Source: Salinisphaera sp. Q1T1-3 (GTDB taxonomy: Bacteria > Pseudomonadota > Gammaproteobacteria > Nevskiales > Salinisphaeraceae). From it: 64,000 nucleotides of DNA. The first letter of the stretch is position 1. Each line of letters begins with the position of its first letter. Location of the stretch: NCBI RefSeq assembly GCF_003602005.1, contig NZ_QZWD01000008.1:62001-126000 (forward strand), written 5' to 3'. The notes beneath the pieces are model-generated. The model ran no database searches, was not told where the DNA came from, and worked only from the letters and a program-made list of their open reading frames with translations. A program made the position numbers and the translations under genes. This document shows positions 32,894 through 42,048 of the stretch, in pieces.

Positions 32894-33763
32894 CTACATG
32901 CGCGCGCGATCGCCTATCGCCTGGAGGCGCTGAATCCGCTCTTCGGTCGGTGGATGGGTAGAGAACATCTTGCCGATGTTCAGCCCCGACAACGGGTTGA
33001 CGATGAACAGATGCGCCGTGGCCGGGTTACGGGCCGCGGATTCCATGGGATGCTGCCGATTGGCCGATTCGAGCTTGCGCAATGCATTGGCCAGGCCAGT
33101 CGGGCTGCCGGCGATTTCGGCACCGCCCTTGTCGGCACCGAATTCACGCGAACGCGACACCGCCATCTGAATCATCGTGGCGGCCAGCGGCGCCAGGATC
33201 ATCATCGCCAGTCCACCGAGCATGCCGGGGCCTTCGCCTTCGTTATCGTTACCGCGGAAACCACCGAACAGCATCGCCCATTGCGCCATGTTGGCGATCA
33301 TGGCGATCGCACCGGCAAACGTTGCCGCCACGGCGCTGATCAGGGTGTCGCGGTGGCGCACGTGGGCCAGCTCGTGCGCCAGCACGCCGCGCAGCTCGTC
33401 CCGATTCATCAATCGCATCAGGCCGGTGGTCGCCGCTACCGCAGCATGCGACGGATTGCGCCCGGTCGCGAAGGCGTTCGGCGTCTCGGACTCCATCACG
33501 TAGACCCGCGGCATCGGCAACTGGGCGTTGTGGGCGAGTTCCCGCACGATGTTGTAAAGCTCCGGCGCGTCCGAGGCCGAGGCCTCGCGGGCGCCGTGCA
33601 TCTTGAGCACCATGCGATCCGAAAACCAGTAGCTGCCGAAGTTCATCAGGGCAGCGAAGACAAAGGCGATGACCATGCCGCCACGGCCGCCCAACGCCCC
33701 ACCGACGAGAATGAGCAATACGGTCAGAGCGGCCAGCAGGGCCCCCGTTCGCAACGCATTCAT
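32894..33763 (-). CDS. htpX: Protease HtpX homologue (M48 membrane metalloprotease)
   Basis: 289-residue inner-membrane zinc protease involved in membrane-protein quality control. Two N-terminal membrane helices (about 7-24 and 29-47) are followed by the zinc site HELAH (130-134) and the third ligand region in [15 protein letters not shown]; two more hydrophobic segments lie between (about 145-165 and 180-200). The length fits HtpX. Start at 33763 ([10 protein letters not shown]), preceded by GAGGG nine bases upstream; an upstream Met adds eight unconserved residues. Confidence 0.95.
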   Translation of the reverse strand: MNALRTGALLAALTVLLILVGGALGGRGGMVIAFVFAALMNFGSYWFSDRMVLKMHGAREASASDAPELYNIVRELAHNAQLPMPRVYVMESETPNAFATGRNPSHAAVAATTGLMRLMNRDELRGVLAHELAHVRHRDTLISAVAATFAGAIAMIANMAQWAMLFGGFRGNDNEGEGPGMLGGLAMMILAPLAATMIQMAVSRSREFGADKGGAEIAGSPTGLANALRKLESANRQHPMESAARNPATAHLFIVNPLSGLNIGKMFSTHPPTEERIQRLQAIGDRARM

Positions 33764-34070
33764 GGCTTTTAACCCTCTGGTGAACAAACGAGTCCGTTAT
33801 TCCCTGAAAATAGCGACGCTTGCTCGGCGATCAAGTGAAAAATAAACGTGCGGCAAGCGATAGTCCACCCATCGCTTGCCGCGTAATATACGCTCGCAGA
33901 GATAACATCATCGGGCTGCGCATCCGGGGCCGCTTGTTCTCGCGCGCTGCACGGTCTGGCAGGCATGACCTGACCGGTCGTGGAGGCCTTCGGTACGAGT
34001 CGTCGCTTATGAGAGATATAGCACATGCCCTGTCGCCCCGGATCGACGAACCGGGATCGGTCACAGCCGC
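33764..34070. other. Intergenic region between htpX and the EAL gene with an isolated hairpin
   Basis: No gene seen. It contains a perfect 12-bp inverted repeat with a 9-base loop (GCGGCAAGCGAT at 33850-33861, ATCGCTTGCCGC at 33871-33882). Read on the minus strand it is followed by ACGTTTATTTTTC, so it could terminate a short minus-strand RNA from the 33883-34070 interval, or form part of the htpX leader. Confidence 0.4.
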
Positions 34071-35258
34071 ATGATGAAATCCTCTGCCTATCGCAGCTAC
34101 GCGCTACATAGTGCGTTTCAGCCGATCTTCAGTCTCTGCCACCAGCGAACCGTCGGCTTTGAAGCCCTGATGCGCCCGCACATCGACAACACCACGCCGG
34201 TATCGCCACTGGCGCTCATGGACATCGCCACCACGCACGGCGAACAACGCGAGCTCGACACACTCTGTCAGACGCTGCACATCACCAATTTCGCGCTACA
34301 GAAACCGGAACGTCGCTGGCTGTTTCTGAATCTGGATCCGAACACGGTGACCCGCCGGTGGTACGACGACGGCAAGTTGCTTGGCGCGCTTGAGCAGGCC
34401 GGTATCGCGCCGGAGGAAGTGGTCATCGAATTGCTCGAAGGCCGCATCGACGACGAACCCGCCCTGTTGGAGGCCATCAATTTCTTTCGCGAGATGGGGG
34501 CCATGGTCGCGCTCGACGACTTCGGCGCCGGCCACTCCAATTTCGACCGACTCTGGCGCGTGACGCCAGACATCATCAAGCTCGACCGTACACTCATCAC
34601 CGAGGCCGAGCAGCATCGTGGCAGCCGGCTCCGACGGATCCTGCCCAATCTGGTCTCACTCATGCACGAAGCCGGCTCGCTTGTCCTGTGCGAGGGCATC
34701 GAAACAGAAGATCAGGCCATGGTCGCCATGGAGGCCGATGTCGATTTCGTCCAGGGCTTCTACTTCGGCTATCCACGAGACCGTATCGATCATCCGGCCG
34801 ACCCCGGCAGTCAGCGGCTTTCGAGCCTGAGCACCCGCCATGCCAGTGCCTTGTCGGCTACCGAGTCACGCGAACTCGCGCAGCTGCGGCCCTATATCGC
34901 CGCATTCAGAGCCGAGACCGCGCATTTCGCTTCCAATACTGTCTTTCCCGCGATCGCGAACGCCCTGATCGGCTTGCCTCGCACGGCTCGGGTCTATCTC
35001 CTGAACGAATCGGGCGCAGAAATCGACCAGCGCACCAACACCGAGCTGACCCGCCATACGCGCGCGGCCTCGATTCTCGATAGCGCCGGCGGCATCTGGT
35101 ATCGGCGACCATATTTCCGCGCCGCGGTCGAGGCGCCCGGCCAGCTGCAGGTCTCACGGCCTTACCTGTCGAGCGCCGGCGGCTACATGTGCGTGACCCT
35201 GTCGCTGGCCACCGCAGAGCTGCCCCGCCGCGTCATCTGCTGCGACGTGTTGGCCTGA
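34071..35258 (+). CDS. EAL-domain c-di-GMP phosphodiesterase with C-terminal YkuI-like sensor domain
   Basis: 395 residues, no membrane span. The N-terminal EAL domain (about 10-245) has the key residues: EAL (Glu31) in VGFEALMRP, NLDP, VIELLE, DDFGAGHSN, IIKLDRTL and CEGIETEDQAMVAMEADVDFVQGFYFG, so hydrolysis of c-di-GMP is likely. The C-terminal ~130 residues (YLLNESGAEIDQRTNTELTR, then PYFRAAVEAPGQLQVSRPYLSSAGGYMCVTLSLA) look like the PAS/Cache-type YkuI_C domain that follows EAL in Bacillus YkuI. A cytoplasmic signal input is therefore expected; the ligand is unknown. Confidence 0.9.
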   Translation: MMKSSAYRSYALHSAFQPIFSLCHQRTVGFEALMRPHIDNTTPVSPLALMDIATTHGEQRELDTLCQTLHITNFALQKPERRWLFLNLDPNTVTRRWYDDGKLLGALEQAGIAPEEVVIELLEGRIDDEPALLEAINFFREMGAMVALDDFGAGHSNFDRLWRVTPDIIKLDRTLITEAEQHRGSRLRRILPNLVSLMHEAGSLVLCEGIETEDQAMVAMEADVDFVQGFYFGYPRDRIDHPADPGSQRLSSLSTRHASALSATESRELAQLRPYIAAFRAETAHFASNTVFPAIANALIGLPRTARVYLLNESGAEIDQRTNTELTRHTRAASILDSAGGIWYRRPYFRAAVEAPGQLQVSRPYLSSAGGYMCVTLSLATAELPRRVICCDVLA

Positions 35259-35451
35259 GCGGCCACGGCAGCCCGGTCATCAGAGGCCACCGGAACATCC
35301 AAAAGAGAGCGCGTCCGGCGTCGTGCCACCGCCCGGCCAAGCCGTTTCAGCGAGCTTCGGCTATCCTGACGCGCTGACGGTCACACGCCGATTGTCGAGA
35401 GAACGCCGGCCAGTCTCGTAGAATGCCGGTTCAGCACAGGCAACGATCATC

Positions 35452-36021
35452 ATGGGACAGTCGTTACAGGATCAACTGCTCAAGGCCGGGCTGGCCAATT
35501 CCAAGCAGGCCCGCAAGGCACAGCAGGACAAGACCGGCAAGAAGAACAAGAACCGCAAGAAGAAGAGCCAGCGCGCACCGGCGGATGCGCCGTCCGAACT
35601 CTCGCGTGAAGTTGTCGCGGCTGACGCCGAAAAGCGTCGTCGCGATCAGGAACGGGCCCGGCGCGCCAACGCCGAGCGCGCCGGCCGCGAGCGCAGTGCC
35701 GCAGCCGACCAGATTCTTGCGCAGAACACAATCAAACGCGAACCGGCGCCCGAGGAAGATCCGCCGTTCAGCTACACCATGGAAGGCCGTATTCGTCGGC
35801 TGCCGGTCAGCCGTGCCCAGCGCGCCAAACTGGCCAACGGCGAACTGGGCATCGTACGGCGTGGCGGCCACACGTTACTCGTCGACCGAGCGACTGCAGA
35901 ACGGCTCGCCGAATTGATTCCGAAACGCATCTCACTCGCCGAGAAAGCACCCGAGGCCGGCCCGACCGACCCCGAGGATCCTTATGCCGGTTACGAAGTC
36001 CCGGATGACCTGATGTGGTGA
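35452..36021 (+). CDS. DUF2058 (YaiL-like) nucleic-acid-associated protein
   Basis: 189 residues, matching the DUF2058 plan: N-terminus MGQSLQDQLLKAGLANSKQARK, a long Lys/Arg/Glu-rich coiled region (about 25-100), the conserved FSYTMEGRIRRLPVSRAQRAKLANGELGIVRRGG core, then LVDRATAERLAELIPKRIS and an acidic C-terminus ending YAGYEVPDDLMW. The charged coil suggests nucleic-acid binding; no enzymatic activity is established. The gene stands alone. Confidence 0.9.
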   Translation: MGQSLQDQLLKAGLANSKQARKAQQDKTGKKNKNRKKKSQRAPADAPSELSREVVAADAEKRRRDQERARRANAERAGRERSAAADQILAQNTIKREPAPEEDPPFSYTMEGRIRRLPVSRAQRAKLANGELGIVRRGGHTLLVDRATAERLAELIPKRISLAEKAPEAGPTDPEDPYAGYEVPDDLMW

Positions 36022-36364
36022 TCCGAGGTGCCGCGCGCCCGGGATGGCAACGCCGGCGCGCGCGGCGCGACGCGGAAAATCGCCGGTAACCGGTTCAGGA
36101 CGCATCGTCCGGAGACCGGCGGTCGCACCAGCGGCCAAGCCATGCCAAGACAGGCCGTCGCGAGCGCGGCGTGGCGGCGCCACATCGGCGAACGATAACG
36201 CGGGATTGCCGCGGCCGGGCCGCTGCTGCCCCTTCGGATCGTCCCGCCGGCGGCGTCATGCAGCGTTGCGGACCTGACGCGCGGGACGCCACGCGCTATG
36301 GCCCACGCCTTGCCTGACACACCCGGCGCGAGCGATGCGACGTCATATATCGCGACGATACGAT
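36022..36364. other. Non-coding interval, nothing recognised
   Basis: 343 bp of GC-rich sequence between the DUF2058 gene and a family-1 repeat. No convincing coding frame, terminator with T tract, or RNA gene was seen. Confidence 0.4.
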
Positions 36365-36519
36365 CTAGGGCGTGTTGAGGTTTCGTTCGAGCGCCCTTTC
36401 GTCGAGAGACCGCAGTGCGTCGGGCAAGGCTTGCAACGCCGCCGGGCGCGATTTGCGGCCCAATCCAAAGGGACAAGCGCGACAAGCGCGGACTCGCACG
36501 AAACATCAACAGGCCCTAG
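36365..36519. repeat. Short family-1 MITE-like repeat (internally deleted)
   Basis: 155 bp bounded by CTAG on both sides (36365-36368 and 36516-36519), with ends GGGCGTGTTGAGGTTTCGT and ACGAAACATCAACAGGCC. It keeps both termini but lacks the central hairpin segment. It shows the smallest complete unit of the family. The right CTAG is the stop of the gamma-glutamyltransferase gene. Confidence 0.88.
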
Positions 36520-38309
36520 AATCCGGCTGCGAGCCCGGCCGGCCGGCGGCGGTCGTTGGCGCCCTGCAGCCGGCCCGTGTCCGGATCCCGAAGGATCGCT
36601 TCGTCGGCGCCCCAGGACTGGACCACGTCGAACTCGTGCCCCATGGATTCGAGTGCCTGTCTCGTCTGATCCGTCAGATAACCGGGCTCGACCTTGGTGT
36701 GATCCGGCTGCCACTGGTTGTGCAGGCGTGGCGCATTCACCGCCTGCTGGATGTTCATGCCGAAGTCGATCACGTTGAGCATCGACTCCAGGGTCGTCGA
36801 GATGATCGTGGAGCCGCCCGGGCTACCGGTGACCATGTACAACTCGTCGTCATCGAGCACCATCGACGGCGACATGGACGACAGCGGTCGCTTGCCGCCT
36901 TCGACCTGGTTGGCCTTGCCCTGAACCAGCCCGAATGCGTTCGGCACACCGGGCTTGGCGGTGAAGTCGTCCATCTCGTTGTTGAGGAAGAAGCCAGTGT
37001 CCCCGGCGATTCGTCCATTACCAAACAGATAGTTGATCGTATACGTCACGCTTACCGCATTGCCTTGCGGATCGACGATCGAATACTGCGTGGTGTGCTG
37101 ACCTTCCCGTGCGCCCAGGCTGCCATCGATTTCGCTCGACGGCGTGGCCCGATCGGCATCGATGCTCTGGCGCAGCGAATCGAGATGCGCCGACGAGAGC
37201 AGTTGGTCGATCGGGTTGTCGACGAAGGCGGGATCGCCGAGGTACGTATTGCGATCGGCGAAGGCGCGGCGCTCGGCCTCGATCAGATGATGCGACGTCT
37301 GAACCGCGCCGTAGCCCCATTTGGCCAGAGGCAGCGGATCGAGAATGCCGAGAATCTCGCAGATCGTCGTGCCGCCGGAACTCGGCGGCGGCGTGGAGAG
37401 CACGGTGTACCCACCATAACCACAGCGCACCGGTTTGCCCCAGGGGGCCGTGTAGTCGGCGAAATCCTGTTGCGTGAGAATGCCGCCATTGTCGCGGCTG
37501 GCAGCGATGATCCGCTTGGCGATCGAGCCCTGGTAGAACGCCTGGGTCCCGCCTTTCTGAATCTGGCGGAGCGTGTGCGCCAGCTGCGGCTGCTTGAGCG
37601 TGTCACCAACCTGATAGGGCTTGCCATCGTCGAGAAAGATGCGGGCGACGTTCGGCTGGTGGGCAAAATCCTTCGTCCGCTCATGGAGGATATTCACATC
37701 GCCCTGCGTCAGCGCGAACCCCCGACTCGCGAGATCGATCGCCGGCTGCATCAGGCGCTTGCGCGACATCGTGCCCAGACGTTGTCGCGCTTCTTCGAGC
37801 CCCATGACGGTACCCGGCACCCCGACAGCGAGATAACTGTCGGTGCTGCGCCCGTCGACGACATGGCCCTGGTCATCCTGGAACAGCGTCGGCGTGGCGG
37901 CCGCCGGGGCTTTTTCGCGGAAATCCAGAAACAGATCACGCGCCGGTTTGCCCTCATCGGCGGCCAGGTGCACGACCATGAACCCACCACCGCCGATGTT
38001 GCCACAACACGGATGGACCACCGCCAGGGCATAGCCGACCGCAACCGCGGCATCAACGGCGTTTCCTCCGTCACGCAAGACCTTGACGCCAACCTGGGTC
38101 GCCAGGTGCTGGGCAGTGACGACCATGGCATGCGACGCCGTGACGGGACTGGCCTTTTCGAGCGCGGCGCGCGTGGTCGGCGGCGCCGTGACGTCCAGGG
38201 CGCTACTGGCGATACCGGCATCGGCCGAATCCGCCTGGGCCGGTCCGGCAGTGCCGATGGTCAGTGCCAGCACGAGACCGGCGGTCAGAGCCACGATACG
38301 ATTCGGCAT
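36516..38309 (-). CDS. ggt: Gamma-glutamyltransferase (glutathione hydrolase)
   Basis: 597-residue periplasmic Ntn-hydrolase that removes or transfers the gamma-glutamyl group of glutathione. Signal peptide at about 1-25 (MPNRIVALTAGLVLALTIGTAGPAQA). The precursor is cleaved before the catalytic threonine in GQHTTQYS (near residue 404) into large and small subunits. Other motifs: NAVDAAVAVGYALAVVHP, NIGGGGFM, FLDFREKAP, PPPSSGGTT and RPLSSMSPSM followed by GSPGGSTI. Start at 38309 by the signal peptide. The TAG stop lies in the CTAG end of a family-1 repeat. Confidence 0.95.
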   Translation of the reverse strand: MPNRIVALTAGLVLALTIGTAGPAQADSADAGIASSALDVTAPPTTRAALEKASPVTASHAMVVTAQHLATQVGVKVLRDGGNAVDAAVAVGYALAVVHPCCGNIGGGGFMVVHLAADEGKPARDLFLDFREKAPAAATPTLFQDDQGHVVDGRSTDSYLAVGVPGTVMGLEEARQRLGTMSRKRLMQPAIDLASRGFALTQGDVNILHERTKDFAHQPNVARIFLDDGKPYQVGDTLKQPQLAHTLRQIQKGGTQAFYQGSIAKRIIAASRDNGGILTQQDFADYTAPWGKPVRCGYGGYTVLSTPPPSSGGTTICEILGILDPLPLAKWGYGAVQTSHHLIEAERRAFADRNTYLGDPAFVDNPIDQLLSSAHLDSLRQSIDADRATPSSEIDGSLGAREGQHTTQYSIVDPQGNAVSVTYTINYLFGNGRIAGDTGFFLNNEMDDFTAKPGVPNAFGLVQGKANQVEGGKRPLSSMSPSMVLDDDELYMVTGSPGGSTIISTTLESMLNVIDFGMNIQQAVNAPRLHNQWQPDHTKVEPGYLTDQTRQALESMGHEFDVVQSWGADEAILRDPDTGRLQGANDRRRPAGLAAGF

Positions 38310-38590
38310 AGGGCGTGAGAGGGTTCCCGAAAGCAATAGCGCGACTATAGCGCGGCATATCCCCGTCTGCAGGTGGCGCCCCGGCTGTCTTTCAAGACTC
38401 GCCGGACCACACCACGCCGTTAGTGGCCCCGGGAAAGGCCAGCCGCCCAACGTGGGTCAAACCGGTCGTCGCGGCTCGAGACAATTTCGCCGCGTGAACG
38501 CGCTTGTGGCTGAACCACGCCAAGCGCACGATGCCTTGACTCGCCGCCGATTGGCCGCGGGTGCGATGCTCTATTTGGTGACAACGCGCT

Positions 38591-39574
38591 CTAGGGCGTC
38601 ACCGCTCCTTCAGGCAGCAACCCCTCGTCCTTCAGATCTCGCCAGAGTCCTTGCGGAATGGCTGCATCGAACAGCGCGAGATTCTGTTCGTTGCGCTCGG
38701 GCTTGCTCGCGCCCGGGATCAGCGCGCTGACGGCTGGATGCGCAGCAGCGAACTGCAGCGCCGCGGATTTCAGATCGACCCCATGACGCTGACAGATCAC
38801 CGCCATGCGATCGCGCCTGGCGACCGTGGCCGTATCGGCCGTCTCGTAATGATAGTGATCACCGCCGGCCAGCAGGCCCGAGCCGTACGGCGCGCCAATC
38901 ACCACGCCCACACCGCGTTCGTCACAGCGCGGCAACAAAGTCTCGCCGGCCGCCGGGTTGAGCAGATGATATTGCGTCGCCAGCAGAAAGACATCGGGCC
39001 GGGATTCGTCGAGCGCCCGCAGACACGGTTCGATGGTGTTGACGCCGAGCCCCCACGCGCCGATCCGTCCGGCATCACGCAGCTCGGTCAGCGCCCGGGC
39101 GGCGCCCTGCATGGCGATGTCGAACTGCTCGGTCCAGGCCTCGCCCAGATGATCGGGCGACAGATCATGGATATAGACGATGTCGAGATGCCCGACACCG
39201 AGCCGCTGCAGACTGTCGTGCACGCTCTGCATGGCAGCGTCGTAACCGTAATCGACGAGACGCTTGAAATGCAGACCGCCGACGAACGGGCCATCCAGTT
39301 CGGGCGCGTCGGCCGGTTCGAGCAACCGCCCGACCTTGCTCGAAAGTATGTAGGACGAGCGCGGCTTGTCGGCCAGAAAATGACCGACGCGCTGTTCCGA
39401 CAGCCCCGCCCCGTAGTGCGGCGCGGTATCGAAATAGCGGATACCGGCGTTCCAGGCTGCCGCGAGCGTATCCTGAGCGACGGACTGTCGGGTCGACACG
39501 AACATATCGCCCAACGGCGCACCGCCGAAACCGATGCGGTCGAGATGCGAGAACCGGGTCTTGAAGTCGCTCAT
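38591..39574 (-). CDS. Aldo/keto reductase (D-threo-aldose / L-fucose dehydrogenase-like)
   Basis: 327 residues, NAD(P)-dependent TIM-barrel oxidoreductase. FDTAPHYGAGLSEQRVGHFL carries the catalytic Asp and Tyr; YILSSKVGRLL has the Lys, and IVYIHDLSPD the His. The GAGLSE and SKVGRLL wording matches the D-threo-aldose 1-dehydrogenase / pyridoxal 4-dehydrogenase branch, so a sugar or pyridoxal substrate is plausible. It lies 67 bases after a second aldo/keto reductase gene on the same strand and may share its transcript. The stop is TAG within CTAG, without a repeat attached. Confidence 0.88.
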   Translation of the reverse strand: MSDFKTRFSHLDRIGFGGAPLGDMFVSTRQSVAQDTLAAAWNAGIRYFDTAPHYGAGLSEQRVGHFLADKPRSSYILSSKVGRLLEPADAPELDGPFVGGLHFKRLVDYGYDAAMQSVHDSLQRLGVGHLDIVYIHDLSPDHLGEAWTEQFDIAMQGAARALTELRDAGRIGAWGLGVNTIEPCLRALDESRPDVFLLATQYHLLNPAAGETLLPRCDERGVGVVIGAPYGSGLLAGGDHYHYETADTATVARRDRMAVICQRHGVDLKSAALQFAAAHPAVSALIPGASKPERNEQNLALFDAAIPQGLWRDLKDEGLLPEGAVTP

Positions 39575-39641
39575 TCGTCTTTCTCAATCAGAGTGATACG
39601 CCTAGTCTGGCACGATTGGCAACACGCGAAGGCACACCCTC

Positions 39642-40604
39642 TCAGTCCGGCGAGTCCGGCTGACTCGCCGCGTCCAGTCGCGCCAGCGCATCGTTGTCCA
39701 GCTGCAGTTCAACGGCCCCGATCAGCTGCGTGAACTGGTCGTGCGATGTCGCTGAGACGATCGGCGCGGTCACGCTCGGCTGTGCGATGAGCCACGCCAA
39801 CGCCACGGCGGCTGGCGTGGTACCAAAGCGCTGTGCCACGGCGTCGAGCGCTTCGAGAATACGCTGGCCACGCGCATCGAAATAATCGGCAAGAAAGCCT
39901 TCGCGCGGCCGGCCTTCAGTATCCGCCGGCTTGCGATACTTGCCGGTCAGAAAACCGCTGGCCAACGCGAAATATGGCGTGACGCCGAGTTCGTGTTCGA
40001 TGCATATCTCGGCCATATCGTGCTCGAAGTTCCCGCGTTCGTACATATTGTAGTGCGGCTGCAGCACTTCGTAACGCGGCACTTCGAGATCGTGTGCCGA
40101 GGACAGCGCCTGCATCAGGCGACTGCCGTCGTAGTTCGACGCGCCGATATGGCGCACCTTGCCGTCGCGGATCAGACGGTCGAATGCCTCCATCGTTTCA
40201 TCCAGGGGCGCCCGTTGATCGTCGGTGTGTGCGAAATACAGGTCCAGACGATCGGTCTGCAGACGCGCCAGGGAGGCCTCGACCTCGCGCAGGATCCAGT
40301 CACGCGAGAGTCCTTCGCCGGCATCCGGCATTTCCATCCCGACCTTGCTGGCGAGCACGATTCGATCCCGATTGCCACGCTGGGCGAAATACCGACCGAG
40401 CACGCTCTCGGACTCGCCGCCCGCGTGGCCATCCACCCACTTCGAGTAGACGTCGGCCGTATCGATCATGTTGAAACCGGCATCAAGCCAGGCATCGATC
40501 ATGTCGAAACTGGCTTTGTCGTCGAGCGTCCAGCCAAAGACGTTGCCGCCGAAGATCAGAGGCGCGGTCGCCAGATCGGTACGACCGAGTTGTCGCTGAT
40601 TCAT
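39642..40604 (-). CDS. Aldo/keto reductase (YajO/general stress type)
   Basis: 320 residues, TIM-barrel NADP-dependent oxidoreductase of the Kvb/YajO-like branch. The N-terminus MNQRQLGRTDLATAPLIFGGNVFGW is followed by MIDTADVYSKWVDGHAGGES (catalytic Asp, Tyr), VLASKVGMEMP (Lys) and LYFAHTDDQRAP (His), then KVRHIGASNYDG and the cofactor segment VTAPIVSATSHDQFTQL. Substrate unknown. Probably in an operon with the downstream aldo/keto reductase gene (67-base gap). Confidence 0.9.
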   Translation of the reverse strand: MNQRQLGRTDLATAPLIFGGNVFGWTLDDKASFDMIDAWLDAGFNMIDTADVYSKWVDGHAGGESESVLGRYFAQRGNRDRIVLASKVGMEMPDAGEGLSRDWILREVEASLARLQTDRLDLYFAHTDDQRAPLDETMEAFDRLIRDGKVRHIGASNYDGSRLMQALSSAHDLEVPRYEVLQPHYNMYERGNFEHDMAEICIEHELGVTPYFALASGFLTGKYRKPADTEGRPREGFLADYFDARGQRILEALDAVAQRFGTTPAAVALAWLIAQPSVTAPIVSATSHDQFTQLIGAVELQLDNDALARLDAASQPDSPD

Positions 40605-40649
40605 CGTAATGCTCCCGCAGATATGACAATAAACAACAGGCGGTCCGGC

Positions 40650-40970
40650 TCAGCGCGGCCCGTCTGACCACAGCATCGATAACGCGTCGGGCGCATCCGG
40701 TTCGGGGATGCACAACTCTTCGACCGGCTCGTCCGGTACGCGCCCGAGCACGATACGAAAATAACGTTGATCCGCCGTATTGCGGGCAGCCCGCCCGGAC
40801 AGGCGACGACAATCACCGATGAGCCGTCCGATCCGTGCCCGCTCGATATCCGTGCAGTCCGACAGCGCGATCTGGCGCGGACGTGCAAGCCCCGGTGCGG
40901 CAACCAGCCCGCCCTCGCGGGCCACCCAGAGCCACGCCGTTGTCGAGGCCAGGACATCATCGCCGCTCAC
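40650..40970 (-). CDS. Emfourin-like inhibitor of the adjacent M4 protease
   Basis: 106 residues. The gene start overlaps the stop of the M4 protease gene by 4 bases on the same strand. Its product has the emfourin pattern: an N-terminal strand region (WLWVAREGGLVAAPGLAR) and a C-terminal YFRIVLGRVPDEPVEELCIPEPD. Emfourins are small protein inhibitors encoded next to protealysin-like proteases, which they bind tightly. The inference is strong because both sequence and position agree. Confidence 0.82.
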   Translation of the reverse strand: MSGDDVLASTTAWLWVAREGGLVAAPGLARPRQIALSDCTDIERARIGRLIGDCRRLSGRAARNTADQRYFRIVLGRVPDEPVEELCIPEPDAPDALSMLWSDGPR

Positions 40971-41998
40971 ACGTCGACTCCGACGGCCTGCCAGGCCTTT
41001 CGAACCGCGTCGCGCGTGGTGCTGTCGAAACGTTCTTCGGCCAGCGCTGTCGTGACCGCGGCGAAGCCGGCGAAATCGGTGTCACGCGCGAGCCGCGAAT
41101 CGGTCAGCGCGGCATACCAGATATGCCCGGCCACGACCCAGCTGTGGCCGGACAATGCGGTCGCCGCCAGATAGAAGGCCCGATTCGGGATGCCGGAATT
41201 GATATGCACACCGCCGTTGTCCTGGCGCGTGTCCACGTAATGCGCCATGTCCGCCGGCTGCGGATCCTGACCGAGCTGATCGTCGTCGTAGGCGGTGCCG
41301 GGCTGCGCCATGTCGCGCAGGGCACGGCCCTGTACGGCCTCGGTCAATAACTCGGCGCCGATCAGCCAGCTCGCCTGGGCCGCTGTTTCGTCGTTCGCGT
41401 ATTGCTCGGTCATCGCGCCGAATACATCGGAGATCGATTCGTTGAGCGCGCCGGACTGGCCTTCATAGACCAGATCGATCGTCGCCCCGGTCACGCCGTG
41501 CGTCAGCTCGTGCGCGACGACGTTCAAGGATCGGGTGAACGGCTTGAAGATACGACCGTCCCCATCCCCGAACACCATTTCGCGGCCATTCCAGAATGCG
41601 TTCATGTAATCGCGACCGTAATGCACGCTGCCGTCGAGCGGCATGCCGGCATCGTCGATCGAATCCCGATCGAAGACATCGGCATAAAAGCGATAGGTGG
41701 CACCGAGATCGTCGTAGCCTTCGTTGACTTCGCGATCGGCGACCGGCGCATCGCCCTCACCGCGCATCGGCGTGCCGGGCAGTCGCTGGGTGTGATTGGC
41801 GTCGTACAGCGTGCGTTCGAGGCCGGCCGCACGACGCGGCAGGGCCGCTGCCTCGGACGGCTCGACCGCGAGCAGTCCCTCATCGAGGGCCTGCGTGGTT
41901 TCGGCACATCGACGAAGCCCGCTATCGGCGTGTGTTTTCAGACGTTCCAGCATATGCGGCGGTACGATGCCGCGACGTCGCGCTCGGGTTTCATGCAT
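40967..41998 (-). CDS. Protealysin-like M4 zinc metalloprotease
   Basis: 343 residues. A short N-terminal propeptide (RGIVPPHMLERL) carries the PP-x-x-L motif of protealysin precursors and there is no signal peptide. The mature thermolysin-type domain has HELTH (163-167), the third zinc ligand Glu187 in ALNESISDVFG, GVHINSGIPNRAFY and the late GHIWYAAL segment. AGGAGG six bases before the ATG at 41998 decides the start. It is translationally coupled to an emfourin gene, so activity is probably held in check inside the cell. Confidence 0.92.
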   Translation of the reverse strand: MHETRARRRGIVPPHMLERLKTHADSGLRRCAETTQALDEGLLAVEPSEAAALPRRAAGLERTLYDANHTQRLPGTPMRGEGDAPVADREVNEGYDDLGATYRFYADVFDRDSIDDAGMPLDGSVHYGRDYMNAFWNGREMVFGDGDGRIFKPFTRSLNVVAHELTHGVTGATIDLVYEGQSGALNESISDVFGAMTEQYANDETAAQASWLIGAELLTEAVQGRALRDMAQPGTAYDDDQLGQDPQPADMAHYVDTRQDNGGVHINSGIPNRAFYLAATALSGHSWVVAGHIWYAALTDSRLARDTDFAGFAAVTTALAEERFDSTTRDAVRKAWQAVGVDV

Positions 41999-42048
41999 GC
42001 CGTGCCTCCTCGGGCTCGTCCGTTGCATCCTGCATCGACGTTTTCACC

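Noticed and set aside
36372-38318. 648-codon plus-strand open frame antisense to ggt
   Set aside because: Shadow of gamma-glutamyltransferase, whose motifs are complete on the minus strand.
38585-38600. CTAGGG at the stop of an aldo/keto reductase as a possible family-1 repeat end
   Set aside because: Only the first six bases agree; the sequence on both sides does not continue as a repeat. It is a natural CTAG stop.
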